Shown: piece by piece, positions 35,923-45,188 of the stretch
Numbering within the stretch: the stretch's first letter is position 1
Layout of the letters: each line of letters begins with the position of its first letter
Assembly (NCBI RefSeq): GCF_034120055.1
Contig: NZ_CP139368.1
Coordinates: forward strand, 310,001-374,000
Direction of reading: 5' to 3'
From: Microbacterium rhizosphaerae
GTDB taxonomy: Bacteria; Actinomycetota; Actinomycetes; Actinomycetales; Microbacteriaceae
Length of the DNA stretch: 64,000 nucleotides
Translations under genes and position numbers: made by a program
The notes under the pieces: model-generated
Told to the model about the DNA's origin: nothing
The model's input: the letters and a program-made list of their open reading frames with translations, nothing else
Databases searched by the model: none

Positions 35923-35959
35923 GCGTCCCGCCGAACCCGGTGCCGGCCCGGCGGGACGC
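35923..35959. terminator. Bidirectional terminator between regulator and subtilase genes
   Basis: Perfect 11-nt arms (35923-35933 and 35949-35959) with a 15-nt loop lie between the two convergent stops. Confidence 0.65.
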
Positions 35960-35971
35960 CGTGGTGCGGAT

Positions 35972-38900
35972 CTACTTGCCCAGATCCGCCGGGATGCTGA
36001 GCATCACGGTGCTGGAGGTCGCGCGGTTCGCGCCGCCTTCGCCGTAGATCATCAGCTGGTGGTGGTTGTTGATGTCGAAGCTGTAGGTCGGCAGGAAGTA
36101 GCTGCCCTCATCGACCGGGACCATGCCCGACAGGTCCCACAGCCGGCCCTGCGGATCCCACAGCGCGGACACCGCGAAGTCGGGGTCGAGTTCGACCGTT
36201 CCGAGGACCCAGCCGTCGTCGGTGACCTTCTCACCGGTCGCGTTGTACCCGTAGTCGGCGAGGCGCTTCATGCCGCCGGCCTGGGTCCACACGAACGCGT
36301 CGTCACCGCTGGTTCCGACGACCGTGCCGGAGGCGTTGACGTCATTGGCCTGCGCCGACGACTGCCCGGGCAGCGTGCCGAGGTCGTGCACGGCGCCGGT
36401 CGAGGCATCCCACGTCACCGCGTGCGGGGCGTGATCCGCCGCGAGCGAGTTGCCCACGATCATCCCGGCATCGTTGATCGCGCGCGGCTGATCGCCCGAG
36501 AGATCGGTCGACAGGTGGTCCAGCTTGCTGAACGTCCCGTCCGCGCTCCGGACGAACCCGTCGCTGTAGTTGTGGTACTTGCCGTCGGACTCCTTGATCG
36601 TCAGTTCCGAGAAGCCGGTGACCACCCCGCCGCCGTTGATGCCCGTGGCATATCCGGTCGTGTACGGCCGCCAAGCCGGAACGCCCAGCATGGACAGCGA
36701 GCCGTCCTTCCCCCACTCGGCCGGGACGTAGTGCATCGCGCTGTCGGTCACGATGCCGACCGCCGTCTGACCCTCGTTCATGGCGAGAGCAGATCCGTAC
36801 TTGCTCGTGCCGAGGGCGAGGTTGGTCAGGCCGTCCTGCGCCGTCCAGATCGCCGGGGTCATGCGGGCGTTGTACTGCCGATCGCCGGCGACCACACCGC
36901 TGTCGTTCATGGCCGCACCGACGAACGGCGCGCCCCACTTGACCACGTCGAGCTGAGGCACGACGACCTTCGTGACCGCCACATCGGCCGCTCCGATGAT
37001 CGTGCCGTACTGGTTGGCGACACGCACCCGGCCGACCATGGGGTCGCTCGTCAGCTGCCGCGCGGTGGCGGTCAGCGCCCCGACGACGGGCATGGACTGG
37101 CCAGACGCCAGGCCGAATGTCGCGTCGGACTTCGGCGCGACCGTGCCCTGACCGGTCGAATACATCTCCTGGTGGTAGTCGAACGTGACGCTGTCTGCGG
37201 GCACGGTGACACCGGCGACGACGATGAAATAGGTTCCGGGCTGCGGATCGTCGATGACGACGTGCTCGGGCGTATCGCCGGTCGCGGTGCTCTGGCCGAT
37301 CGGGGCTCCGTTGAAGTACACGTACAGGTCCAGATCCGCCGAGGTCCGTGGCGTCAGCGTCGCGTCCAGGCGCGTCGTCCCCCGCGGGACGAAGAGCTGG
37401 TTCGCCGTGATCTGACCCTGCGAGACGGTCGAGAAGAGGTTGCGGACCGCTCCGACCTCGCCGGTCGCCACATGCGCGTCGACCGGGCCGAAGGTGTTCG
37501 TGCCCGTCGAGGTGACGTCCGTCGGAGCATTCATGGTCACCGAGTCCAGCGTCGTCCTCCCCGGGTTGAAGGTCATTCCCTGCAGTGAGACCGCGGCCGT
37601 GAAGGTGTTGACGTCCGTACCCGAGGTGCGGCGCGCCTCGATGACGAACTCCCACACGCCGGCCTTGGGCCGATAGACCGGCCGGGCGGTGGCGGTGCAG
37701 TTCCCCGGGTCGGTGTATCCGGTGTAGCAGTGGTTGCTCGCATTCGAGTCCGCCGGCATCCCGTCAGGATCGATGGGAAGGATGCGGACCTGGCTTCCCG
37801 CCGCGACCCCGGTGAGCGTCATCTGAAGCGCCTCGACACCCTCCGGCACCGCCACCAGCAGCGACGTGGCTCCCGTGCGCGGCAGGGTGCCGGAGGCGGT
37901 GACCGCGTAGTCGGGCGCGGCGAGAGGTGTGGTCGCGAGGACGGTGACCTCGACGAACTGGTCGATGCCGACCGTGGCCGGATCGTCGATCGTCATGATC
38001 GCGCTGTGCACGCCCGGAGTCGTCGCGGTCGCGGTGATCGTGACGTCGGCGGACTTGCCGGTCTGCAGGGGCACGGCGGCGCGGGCGCTGAAGGTGCCGT
38101 CATTGCCGATCCAGCCGATCCGATGGACGACGCTTCCCGAGGCGCCGCTCGTGCGCGTGACTGCGACCTTGTACGTCTTCGGGACGCCGGTGACCTGGCC
38201 CCCTTCGGTCGGCAGGCATCGGTTGTAGACGCCCGGGCCGCTGCTCGGGTTTGCCAGCATGCCCGACAGTGAAGTGCACACGGGAGCGGAGACCGACAGC
38301 TCGTTCACGGACACCGTCCGGGCGAGCTGCTTCCACGCGGCGACGGTATCGATGACCCCGGCGCCCTGCGCGATGGTCGGCACTCCGGGAATGGCCCGCG
38401 CAGTGCCGGTGAGGGCGGTCTTCAGCGCAGCCGGGCTCACGGTGACCGAACCGGCCTTGGCGGCCGATAGCAGGAGTGCTGCGGATCCGGCGACCTCGGG
38501 GGCCGCCATGGAGGTGCCGTTGAGCATGCCGTAGCCGGCCGGAAGGGAGTAGCCGGCCTCGGGAACGGGCTCGCCCGCGAGCCACGTGGGGATCGACGAG
38601 ACGGCGGCGCCCGGAGCGGACACCTCGGGGGCGAGTTCGCCGTTCTCGGCGGGACCGCGAGAGGAGAAGCCGAAGATGTTCTCCTTCAGAGACACCTTCG
38701 ACCCGTAGTCGGCCCACCAGGTGTCGGAGCTGACGGATGCCGCAACCGAGATGGCCTTCGTGGCGACCGACGGGGAGCTCACCGTGTTGGTGCCGAGCCC
38801 CGAGTTGCCGGCGGCCACGATGATCTGCACGCCGTACGTGTCGATGAGCTGGTTGTACAGCTGGGCGATCACGTCTGAGCCGTCGTTGAGTGCCGGAAGT

Positions 38901-40345
38901 CCGCCGACCGACAGGTTGACGACGTCGACGTGGTGGTTCGTGACGAGGTCGATCATGCCTTCGGTGAGCGCGGCCTGCGTGCAGCCGCCTCCCCACGTGC
39001 AGGCGCGGGCGGAGACGATCTGCGCGCCGGGCGCGGCTCCACGCATCTCGCCGCCGAACATCGACGTGCCAGCGATGATGCCGGCCACGTGGGTGGCGTG
39101 CGAGGCGACCGGGAGACCGATGTTGACGTAGTTCGCCGTCTTGCCGACGTTGCTCCCGCCCAGCGGCGAGAGGTCCACGCTGTCGCGGTACTGCACGACG
39201 AACGGAATCCGCTCATTGACCGCGGTCGCGGGGTTGTCGGCGCCGAAGTGCCCGATCTGGTGGTCGACGGCGTACGGCGTCATCGCCGGCTCGTCGGTGA
39301 AGTCCTGGTTGTTGTTCGAATCGACCCAGATCCTGTGCGTGGAGGGCTCATAGAGGACCCCGAACCGGCCGTTGGTGCTGCCGTCGTGGTCGAGGTCGCC
39401 GTTGAAGTCGCTGCCCAGGGTCGAGCCCTCATAGAAGTAGCCGAACTGGAAGTCGCCGCTGGGTGCCTTCCAGGTCTTCCCTGAAGAGGTGAAGGATGGG
39501 CCGCTCTTCGCGATCGACATCCGGATCCAGGTGCCGTCGCCGTCGGTGACGGGATCGGTCTCGGTCACCCAATCGGCGATCTTGGGCTTGCCGTCGCTCG
39601 TCTTCTGGAGTGCGGGGTGGTCGATGTCGACACCGGTGTCCAGCACACCGACGACGGTCCCGCGGCCGTCCCAGGTCGGGTTCGCGTCGGTGAAGGCGGT
39701 GGCGCCGGTCTCGCTGATGGGGAGATAGGGGTTGTCCGCAGGGGTGCTCGCGTCCGGGGCTGCGGGCCCGGCGGACAGAGCCCGCACGCCCGGGGTGCCG
39801 AGGTCCGGAACCGGGATCTTGTAGGTGCGGTCGAGGTCGATGGCCTTCACGATCGACATGCCGGCCAGGCCACTCACGCTGTCCGTCGGCACCGTCGCCC
39901 TGATGTAGCCCAGGCTGGCCGTCACCGAGCCGACGGTACCACCGGCCTTGCGCACGGCGGCGACGACATCGTCGGTCGCGCCCTTGCGGGCCAGCATCAG
40001 GACGGTGACCGTCTTCTTCTTCGCGGCCTGCGCCTGCTGAAGGAGCTTGGTGTCCGAATCGCCGAGCTTCGCGGTGGCATCCGACGAGGAGCTGGTCGAG
40101 TCGATCGGCTTGAACCCGGATCCCTGGTCGGGCTGATACGGGTCCGAGGTGCCGACCGAGCGTCCGTCCACCGCGGCCGACAGATGCCCGGGCGCCGGGA
40201 TGCTCTGCCGACCTGGTGCGCCGGGGCCGTACGGATCGGGGGATGCCGAGCCGGCCGCGCCGAATGCTCCCGTCGGGGAGATCACCAGCCCTGCCACGAC
40301 CAGCGCCGCGCATGCGGTGCCGATCAGTGTTCTACGTGTCCTCAT
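35972..40345 (-). CDS. Secreted subtilisin-like serine protease (S8) with HAF repeats
   Basis: This 1457-residue protein has a Sec signal peptide (1-31), an I9-like propeptide (about 110-172), and an S8 catalytic domain: Asp236 in VVGVLDTGVDIDHP, His419 in HATHVAGIIAG, Asn in VAAGNSGLG and Ser612 in NGTSMAAPEVAG. An insert (250-410) separates Asp and His. Fn3-like and pre-peptidase-C-like domains follow. HAF-type repeats end the protein (about 1230-1457, such as AINDAGMIVGNSLAADH and DVNASGTVVGTSGDDAFVW). No LPXTG anchor is present, so it is probably released or wall-associated. AAGGAG stands 4 nt before this ATG; an ATG three bases upstream is possible. Confidence 0.9.
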   Translation of the reverse strand: MRTRRTLIGTACAALVVAGLVISPTGAFGAAGSASPDPYGPGAPGRQSIPAPGHLSAAVDGRSVGTSDPYQPDQGSGFKPIDSTSSSSDATAKLGDSDTKLLQQAQAAKKKTVTVLMLARKGATDDVVAAVRKAGGTVGSVTASLGYIRATVPTDSVSGLAGMSIVKAIDLDRTYKIPVPDLGTPGVRALSAGPAAPDASTPADNPYLPISETGATAFTDANPTWDGRGTVVGVLDTGVDIDHPALQKTSDGKPKIADWVTETDPVTDGDGTWIRMSIAKSGPSFTSSGKTWKAPSGDFQFGYFYEGSTLGSDFNGDLDHDGSTNGRFGVLYEPSTHRIWVDSNNNQDFTDEPAMTPYAVDHQIGHFGADNPATAVNERIPFVVQYRDSVDLSPLGGSNVGKTANYVNIGLPVASHATHVAGIIAGTSMFGGEMRGAAPGAQIVSARACTWGGGCTQAALTEGMIDLVTNHHVDVVNLSVGGLPALNDGSDVIAQLYNQLIDTYGVQIIVAAGNSGLGTNTVSSPSVATKAISVAASVSSDTWWADYGSKVSLKENIFGFSSRGPAENGELAPEVSAPGAAVSSIPTWLAGEPVPEAGYSLPAGYGMLNGTSMAAPEVAGSAALLLSAAKAGSVTVSPAALKTALTGTARAIPGVPTIAQGAGVIDTVAAWKQLARTVSVNELSVSAPVCTSLSGMLANPSSGPGVYNRCLPTEGGQVTGVPKTYKVAVTRTSGASGSVVHRIGWIGNDGTFSARAAVPLQTGKSADVTITATATTPGVHSAIMTIDDPATVGIDQFVEVTVLATTPLAAPDYAVTASGTLPRTGATSLLVAVPEGVEALQMTLTGVAAGSQVRILPIDPDGMPADSNASNHCYTGYTDPGNCTATARPVYRPKAGVWEFVIEARRTSGTDVNTFTAAVSLQGMTFNPGRTTLDSVTMNAPTDVTSTGTNTFGPVDAHVATGEVGAVRNLFSTVSQGQITANQLFVPRGTTRLDATLTPRTSADLDLYVYFNGAPIGQSTATGDTPEHVVIDDPQPGTYFIVVAGVTVPADSVTFDYHQEMYSTGQGTVAPKSDATFGLASGQSMPVVGALTATARQLTSDPMVGRVRVANQYGTIIGAADVAVTKVVVPQLDVVKWGAPFVGAAMNDSGVVAGDRQYNARMTPAIWTAQDGLTNLALGTSKYGSALAMNEGQTAVGIVTDSAMHYVPAEWGKDGSLSMLGVPAWRPYTTGYATGINGGGVVTGFSELTIKESDGKYHNYSDGFVRSADGTFSKLDHLSTDLSGDQPRAINDAGMIVGNSLAADHAPHAVTWDASTGAVHDLGTLPGQSSAQANDVNASGTVVGTSGDDAFVWTQAGGMKRLADYGYNATGEKVTDDGWVLGTVELDPDFAVSALWDPQGRLWDLSGMVPVDEGSYFLPTYSFDINNHHQLMIYGEGGANRATSSTVMLSIPADLGK

Positions 40346-40560
40346 CATGCTCCTTGGGGATTGGCCGGGGGGATCGGGTGTCGACGTCGACGTCGCGGGC
40401 TGGGGTGCCGCGAGCATCCGGCGATCCTGACGGCGGGGAACTCGCGTCCGAATCTGTCAGCGTGGCGAAGACAGGGTCAATCGAATCGCTCGGCGGTTAG
40501 GCGACATGTCGTCAATCCGCCCAGCCCGACCATCGTGGGGATCCGTGTTCGGCAGCGGCG

Positions 40561-40566
40561 TAGGTT
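40561..40566 (+). promoter_or_regulatory. -10 hexamer TAGGTT
   Basis: It ends 6 nt before the ATG at 40573; leaderless promoter candidate. The 227-bp gap to the divergent subtilase gene holds both promoters and nothing else recognised. Confidence 0.4.
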
Positions 40567-40572
40567 GAAGGG

Positions 40573-41811
40573 ATGACCCGCATCCTCGCCGTCACGAACG
40601 GCTATGTCGTCCCTGTCAGCTCCGACCCCATCGACAACGGCACGGTCGTGGTGACCGACGGTGTCATCACCGCCATCGGCGGATCCGGCACACCGATCCC
40701 CGAGGGGGCCGAGGTGGTCGACGCGTCCGGGAGCTGGGTGGTGCCCGGGTTCGTCGAGTCGCACGGACACCTCGGGGTGCACGAGGACGGCGAAGGCTGG
40801 TCGGGCAACGACACGAACGAGATGACCGATCCGAACGGCTCGCGCTTCCGCGCGATCGACGGCATCGACATCGAGGAGGTCGGCTTCCGCGACGCGCTCC
40901 GCGGCGGCGTGACGACGGTCGTCATCAAGCCCGGATCGGGCAACCCGATCGGCGGCCGTACGGTCGCCGTCAAGACGTGGGGCGGACGCACGGTGGATGA
41001 GCAGGTGCTCGCCCACGACGTCTCCGTCAAATCCGCGCTCGGCGAGAACCCGAAGCGGGTCTGGGGCGACAAGAGCAAGACGCCGTCGACGCGGCTGGGC
41101 GTCGCCTCCGTCCTGCGCGACGCCTTCGTGGCCGCGCAGGCCTATTCGCAGAAGCGGGATGCGGCGGCCGCCAAGGACGAGCCGTTCGAGCGCGACCTCG
41201 GCAAGGAGACGCTCGCGGCAGTGCTGTCGGGCGAACTGCTGTGGGACCAGCACTGCCACCGGCACGACGACATCGCCACGGCGATCCGCATCTCCGAGGA
41301 GTTCGGTTACGGGCTGATCGTCAATCACGGCACCGAGGCGCACAAGATCGCCGATGTCCTCGCCGAGAAGAACATTCCCGTGATCTTCGGCCCGCTGCTC
41401 ACCTCCCGCTCGAAGGTCGAGCTTCGCGACCGCGCCATCGGCAACCTCGCACTCATCGCCGAGGCGGGCGTCAAGGTCGCCATCACCACGGACCACCCGG
41501 TCGTGCCGATCGACCAGCTGCGTCTGCAGGCGATCCTGGCGGTGCGCGACGGACTGCCGGCATCCACCGCCCTCGACGCGCTCACCCGGAACCCCGCCGA
41601 GATCCTGCGTCTCGATGAGCGCGTCGGCGCACTCGAGGAGGGTCGCGACGGCGACATCGTGCTGTGGTCGGGCGACCCGCTCGAGGTGGACTCGCGCGTG
41701 CAGCGGGTCTTCATCGAGGGTCGCGCCGTCTACGAGCCGGCTGATGGGGGCGACGCCCCGCGTGTGGTCGAGCGCTGGTCCCGATTCGGCCGGTCGTCCT
41801 GGATGGGCTGA
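40573..41811 (+). CDS. Amidohydrolase family protein (imidazolonepropionase-like)
   Basis: This 412-residue enzyme has the metal motif VVPGFVESHGHLGVHED, later histidines in LLWDQHCHRHDD and GLIVNHGTEAHKIADV, and the Asp of VAITTDHPVVP, the usual order for amidohydrolase TIM barrels. The closing LEEGRDGDIVLWSGDPLEVD is typical of the imidazolonepropionase-like group. Its substrate is unknown; a cyclic amide or peptide-like compound is likely. Confidence 0.87.
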   Translation: MTRILAVTNGYVVPVSSDPIDNGTVVVTDGVITAIGGSGTPIPEGAEVVDASGSWVVPGFVESHGHLGVHEDGEGWSGNDTNEMTDPNGSRFRAIDGIDIEEVGFRDALRGGVTTVVIKPGSGNPIGGRTVAVKTWGGRTVDEQVLAHDVSVKSALGENPKRVWGDKSKTPSTRLGVASVLRDAFVAAQAYSQKRDAAAAKDEPFERDLGKETLAAVLSGELLWDQHCHRHDDIATAIRISEEFGYGLIVNHGTEAHKIADVLAEKNIPVIFGPLLTSRSKVELRDRAIGNLALIAEAGVKVAITTDHPVVPIDQLRLQAILAVRDGLPASTALDALTRNPAEILRLDERVGALEEGRDGDIVLWSGDPLEVDSRVQRVFIEGRAVYEPADGGDAPRVVERWSRFGRSSWMG

Positions 41812-41817
41812 CCGGGA

Positions 41818-42396
41818 TCAGCCGAGCGAGGCGCTCGCGGTGCGCAGGTCGTCGAGGGCGGCCAGGATGAGCTCCGCGAGCGCCTCGCCGTCGTCGCGAT
41901 CGCCGACGGACCACTGCGCGAAGCCGCGCTTGAACGCGAGGACGCCGAGCTCCGCCGCGACATGGGCCGGCAGATCGGGGATGCCGCGGGCCTCCAAGGC
42001 ATCCGTCATCGCCGCCGAGAGGCCGACGGACTTGAGGGCGTCGCGCTCCTGCAGCTCGGCGCTCGCCGAGATGGCGGCTGCGAGACGAGGCGCGAGCTCG
42101 CGGTTGAAGCGTCCCATGGCGAGGGCCGCATTCCGCAGACCGCCCGCCACCGCCTCGAGCGGCGAGGCTCCGTCCGGAGCATCGGCGATGCCCTCGCCGA
42201 GGAGCCTGCTCAGGGTCTCCTGGCCGGCGACGAGCACCTCGCGCTTGTCCGAGAAGTGCCGGAAGAAGGTGCTGCGCGTGACGCCCGCGCGCTCGGCGAT
42301 CTGCGCGACCGTCGTCTCGTCGTAGCCCTGCTCGGTGAACAGGTCGGCGGCGGCGAGCACGAGGCGTTCGCGCGCGCCGGGTTCCCATCGAGCCAT
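41818..42396 (-). CDS. TetR family transcriptional repressor
   Basis: This 192-residue protein has the TetR helix-turn-helix at residues 8-55 (LVLAAADLFTEQGYDETTVA, QIAERAGVTRSTFFRHFSDK) and an all-helical ligand domain. It is divergent from an SDR-type reductase gene, with two well-formed 22-bp operators between them, so it probably represses both genes until a ligand binds. Confidence 0.9.
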   Translation of the reverse strand: MARWEPGARERLVLAAADLFTEQGYDETTVAQIAERAGVTRSTFFRHFSDKREVLVAGQETLSRLLGEGIADAPDGASPLEAVAGGLRNAALAMGRFNRELAPRLAAAISASAELQERDALKSVGLSAAMTDALEARGIPDLPAHVAAELGVLAFKRGFAQWSVGDRDDGEALAELILAALDDLRTASASLG

Positions 42397-42410
42397 ACTG
42401 GGAGTCTAGT

Positions 42411-42432
42411 TGATGCGACACTTATCCCATCA
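42411..42432. promoter_or_regulatory. TetR operator 1
   Basis: A 22-bp inverted repeat with half-sites TGATGCGACA and TATCCCATCA and a 2-nt spacer; consensus half-site TGATGNGACA. Confidence 0.7.
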
Positions 42433-42443
42433 CTCTGCTACAG

Positions 42444-42465
42444 TGATGGGACAATAGTCTCATCA
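42444..42465. promoter_or_regulatory. TetR operator 2
   Basis: A second copy, half-sites TGATGGGACA and AGTCTCATCA with a 2-nt spacer, 33 bp centre to centre from operator 1. The inner half-sites also form a perfect 10-bp inverted repeat (42425-42434 with 42442-42451). Confidence 0.7.
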
Positions 42466-42479
42466 CTGAGGGGAGCCCC

Positions 42480-43355
42480 ATGCGCGTCTTCATCACCGGA
42501 GGTACCGGCCTGATCGGCTCGGCCGTCGTCGCCGAGCTGCTCGGCCACGGCCACACCGTGCTCGCACTGGCGCGATCAGACTCGGCGGCCGGGGCGCTCG
42601 AGGCGGCCGGAGCCGAGCCCCTGCGTGGCAGCCTGGCCGATCTCGACACCCTGCGCGCCGGAGCGCGCCGGTCCGAGGGCGTCATCCACCTCGCGTTCGG
42701 CCACGACTTCACGACTCCGGAGGCGATCGCCGCCGCCATCGCCGAAGAGAATGCCGCCGTCGGCGCGATGGGGCAGGAGCTGGGCGGCACCGACCGTCCC
42801 CTCGTGACCGTGGCCGGAACACCCGCTGTGCCCGGACGCCCCTCGACCGAAGCCGATCCGCAGCCGGCCTCGGGGCCCGTCGCCGGCCGTGCCATCACGG
42901 TGCAGTCGGTGCTCGACCTGGCGGGCGCTCGCGGCATCGCGGTCCGGATGCCCCGGACGGTCCACAACAACGGCGCCGGCGGGTTCGCCGGCATCCTCAC
43001 GCGGATGGCGCGCGCCTCGGGCGTCGCGGGCTACCCGGGCGACGGCGCGCAGCGCTGGCCTGCCGTGCACGCGCTCGACGCCGCCGCGCTGTTCCGGCTC
43101 GCTCTCGAGAGTGCACCCGCCGGCACCGCGTGGCACGCGGTCGCCGACGAGGGCGTGGCGGTGGCCGACATGGCCGAGGTGATCGGCCGTCGCCTCGAGG
43201 TTCCGGTGCGGTCCCTTCCGGTGGAGGCGTTCGGGCCGCTCGGCGTCGCGTTCGCGACCGACCAGCCGTCGTCCAGCGCGTACACCCGGGAGACGCTCGG
43301 ATGGACGCCGACGCATCCCGGCCTGCTCGAGGACCTCGAGAACATCCAGCGCTGA
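42480..43355 (+). CDS. NAD-dependent epimerase/SDR family oxidoreductase
   Basis: This 291-residue protein has the extended-SDR cofactor motif VFITGGTGLIGSAVVAEL and family segments (SEGVIHLAFGHDF, IAVRMPRTVHNNG, QRWPAVHALDAAALFRLALE). The usual YxxxK is not evident, the YVS region being replaced by PLVTVAGTPAV, so the catalytic mode may differ. It is likely repressed by the divergent TetR protein. Close relatives are often called NAD(P)H-binding or nucleoside-sugar epimerase-like; the substrate is unknown. Confidence 0.83.
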   Translation: MRVFITGGTGLIGSAVVAELLGHGHTVLALARSDSAAGALEAAGAEPLRGSLADLDTLRAGARRSEGVIHLAFGHDFTTPEAIAAAIAEENAAVGAMGQELGGTDRPLVTVAGTPAVPGRPSTEADPQPASGPVAGRAITVQSVLDLAGARGIAVRMPRTVHNNGAGGFAGILTRMARASGVAGYPGDGAQRWPAVHALDAAALFRLALESAPAGTAWHAVADEGVAVADMAEVIGRRLEVPVRSLPVEAFGPLGVAFATDQPSSSAYTRETLGWTPTHPGLLEDLENIQR

Positions 43356-43374
43356 TCCGGCCGGACCGGCGCAC

Positions 43375-44535
43375 TCACCCCGGGAGCGCTCGTCGCGCGC
43401 GGATCTCCGAGAGGGTGACGATGCCGACGACGACCGCCGCCGTCGCCGCGATGGCCCAGATCGCCGGGATGACGAAGGCCGCCGCGCCCACGACGAGCGG
43501 CAGTGCGAGCGCGGGCACCGCCCATGGCCGCACGGTGCGCCAGGGTCTCCCGTAGCGCAGCGAGATGGCGGCGTTCGTGCCGTAGAAGAGGATGACCCCG
43601 GCGCCGAGCGAGACCGCCGACGCCGGCAGCAGGGGTGCCTGCGGCGCGTCGATGGCGAGCGACACCGCGCCCGCGAGCATCATGATCCCGGCCACCAGGA
43701 GGAAGGGCAGGAACGCGACCGTCTCCACGACACCTCGGGCGTCGCCACGGCCGACGAGCTGCTCGAGACCGCTGCGCATCGCATCGATGCCGAACATGAA
43801 CATCGCCCAGGCGAGTCCGGCGGTGACGACGAAGGCGAGCACTCCGACGACGGCCGACAGCGGAGTGAACGACTCCGAGACGGCGACGACGATCGCCAGG
43901 ACGGACTCGCCGAGCGCGATGATCACCAGCGTGCCGAAGCGGTCGGCGAGGTGCTCGATGTTGATGGTGCCGATGCGCCGCAGCAGGCCGGGGGCGGATG
44001 CCACGAGCAGCGAGATCTCGATTGCGATGGCGATGGCCCACAGCACGAAGCGCAGCGGCGACGGCGTGAACGCCGACGCGAGCCAGATCACGCCGGTGCC
44101 GCCGTTGTATGCGAGCACCCGCAGCCGCGAGACGACTCCTGTGCTCCAGCTGCGCCGCACCCACAGCAGCAGCATGACGGCCCGCAGCGCCGCATTGCCG
44201 AGCGCGAACAACCATGCCCGCTCGCCGACCGCCTCCGGCGCGGCGACGGCGATCACCCCGACGGCGGCCATCGCGGACAGCATGTAGCCGGCCAGTGTGC
44301 GCCGCGACAGGCCCTCCTGGATGTTGATCGTGAAGGTGAGGTTCACCCACGACCACCAGACGGATGCGAAGAGCCCGAGGAAGACGCCGAGCTCCGCGAA
44401 CGTGGGCTCGCTGCGCAGACCCGCCGACAACTGCCCGATCAGCGCCACGAAGACGAGGTCGAAGAACAGCTCCATCCAGTCGGCGCGCGACGCATCCCGT
44501 TCCTGGATGCGCAACGGCGCCGACCGGCGAGGCAT
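43375..44535 (-). CDS. Low temperature requirement A (LtrA) family membrane protein
   Basis: This 386-residue protein has about eleven membrane spans and the LtrA signature near the start (ADWMELFFDLVFVALIGQLS, then SVWWSWVNLTFTINIQE), plus IEHLADRFGTLVIIALGES in the middle. LtrA is named from Listeria growth at low temperature; its molecular role is unknown. It converges with the SDR gene. Confidence 0.88.
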   Translation of the reverse strand: MPRRSAPLRIQERDASRADWMELFFDLVFVALIGQLSAGLRSEPTFAELGVFLGLFASVWWSWVNLTFTINIQEGLSRRTLAGYMLSAMAAVGVIAVAAPEAVGERAWLFALGNAALRAVMLLLWVRRSWSTGVVSRLRVLAYNGGTGVIWLASAFTPSPLRFVLWAIAIAIEISLLVASAPGLLRRIGTINIEHLADRFGTLVIIALGESVLAIVVAVSESFTPLSAVVGVLAFVVTAGLAWAMFMFGIDAMRSGLEQLVGRGDARGVVETVAFLPFLLVAGIMMLAGAVSLAIDAPQAPLLPASAVSLGAGVILFYGTNAAISLRYGRPWRTVRPWAVPALALPLVVGAAAFVIPAIWAIAATAAVVVGIVTLSEIRARRALPG

Positions 44536-44571
44536 GCGACCATCATGCCGCCGCCCACCCGCGGACGGCGG

Positions 44572-44688
44572 TCAGTCGTCGTGCTTGCGGCCGTAGCGGC
44601 GGATGTACTGCACCACGAAGACGACGAGTGTGCCCGCCAGGATGATGGCGGTGCTCGCGTACAGGAGCGACTGCTCCAGAGGGCTCAC
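44572..44688 (-). CDS. 38-residue single-span membrane protein
   Basis: GTG at 44688 opens a 38-codon frame, MSPLEQSLLYASTAIILAGT, then LVVFVVQYIRRYGRKHDD. It has one membrane span and a basic C-terminus that follows the positive-inside rule. A TAGTCT hexamer lies 6-7 nt before the GTG, suggesting leaderless expression. Function unknown; it is just upstream of the LtrA-family gene on the same strand. Confidence 0.5.
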   Translation of the reverse strand: MSPLEQSLLYASTAIILAGTLVVFVVQYIRRYGRKHDD

Positions 44689-44767
44689 GACGTCAGACTA
44701 ACCCGCCGTCACGGGCACGCGGGCGAGTGGGGCTGCCACGACGCTGTCCCGCCCGGTGAGCGCGGCC

Positions 44768-44773
44768 TAGAGT
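44768..44773 (+). promoter_or_regulatory. -10 hexamer TAGAGT
   Basis: It ends 7 nt before the ATG at 44781; leaderless promoter candidate. Confidence 0.4.
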
Positions 44774-44780
44774 GGGCGCC

Positions 44781-45182
44781 ATGGTCGACAGCGGAGTGGA
44801 CAGCGACGCGGGCGGCGTCATCCGGATCGACGTCGCGGACGCGCCGCCGCCCTCGGGTACCGGATGCGTCGAGTGCGACGCCGTGGACGGCTGGTGGGTC
44901 CACCTGCGCCGGTGCGTCGAGTGCGGGCACGTCGGATGCTGCGACGACTCCCTCGAACGCCACTCCCGGCGTCATTTCGCGTCGACGGGCCACCGGTACA
45001 TCCAGACCTTCGAGCCGGGCGAGGAATGGTTCTGGGATTTCGAGGCCGATGCGTACGTCGAGGGCTCTTCGCTGCCCCCGCCGCAGAGCCACCCCGCGAC
45101 GCAGACCGTACCGGGGCCGGCCGATCGCGTGCCCGAAGACTGGCAGCGCCTGCTGCTGCAGCGCCGGATCGACGAGGGCTGA
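44781..45182 (+). CDS. UBP-type zinc finger domain protein
   Basis: This 133-residue protein contains a UBP-type zinc finger: CVECDAVDGWWVHLRRCVECGHVGCCDDSL would be the metal-binding run, followed by ERHSRRHFASTGHRYIQTFE with the histidine ligands (residues about 29-85). In eukaryotes this finger binds ubiquitin; in bacteria it occurs alone or with redox domains and its role is unclear. A charged C-terminal tail follows. It converges with the YaeQ gene, six bases apart. Confidence 0.82.
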   Translation: MVDSGVDSDAGGVIRIDVADAPPPSGTGCVECDAVDGWWVHLRRCVECGHVGCCDDSLERHSRRHFASTGHRYIQTFEPGEEWFWDFEADAYVEGSSLPPPQSHPATQTVPGPADRVPEDWQRLLLQRRIDEG

Positions 45183-45188
45183 CGCCCG

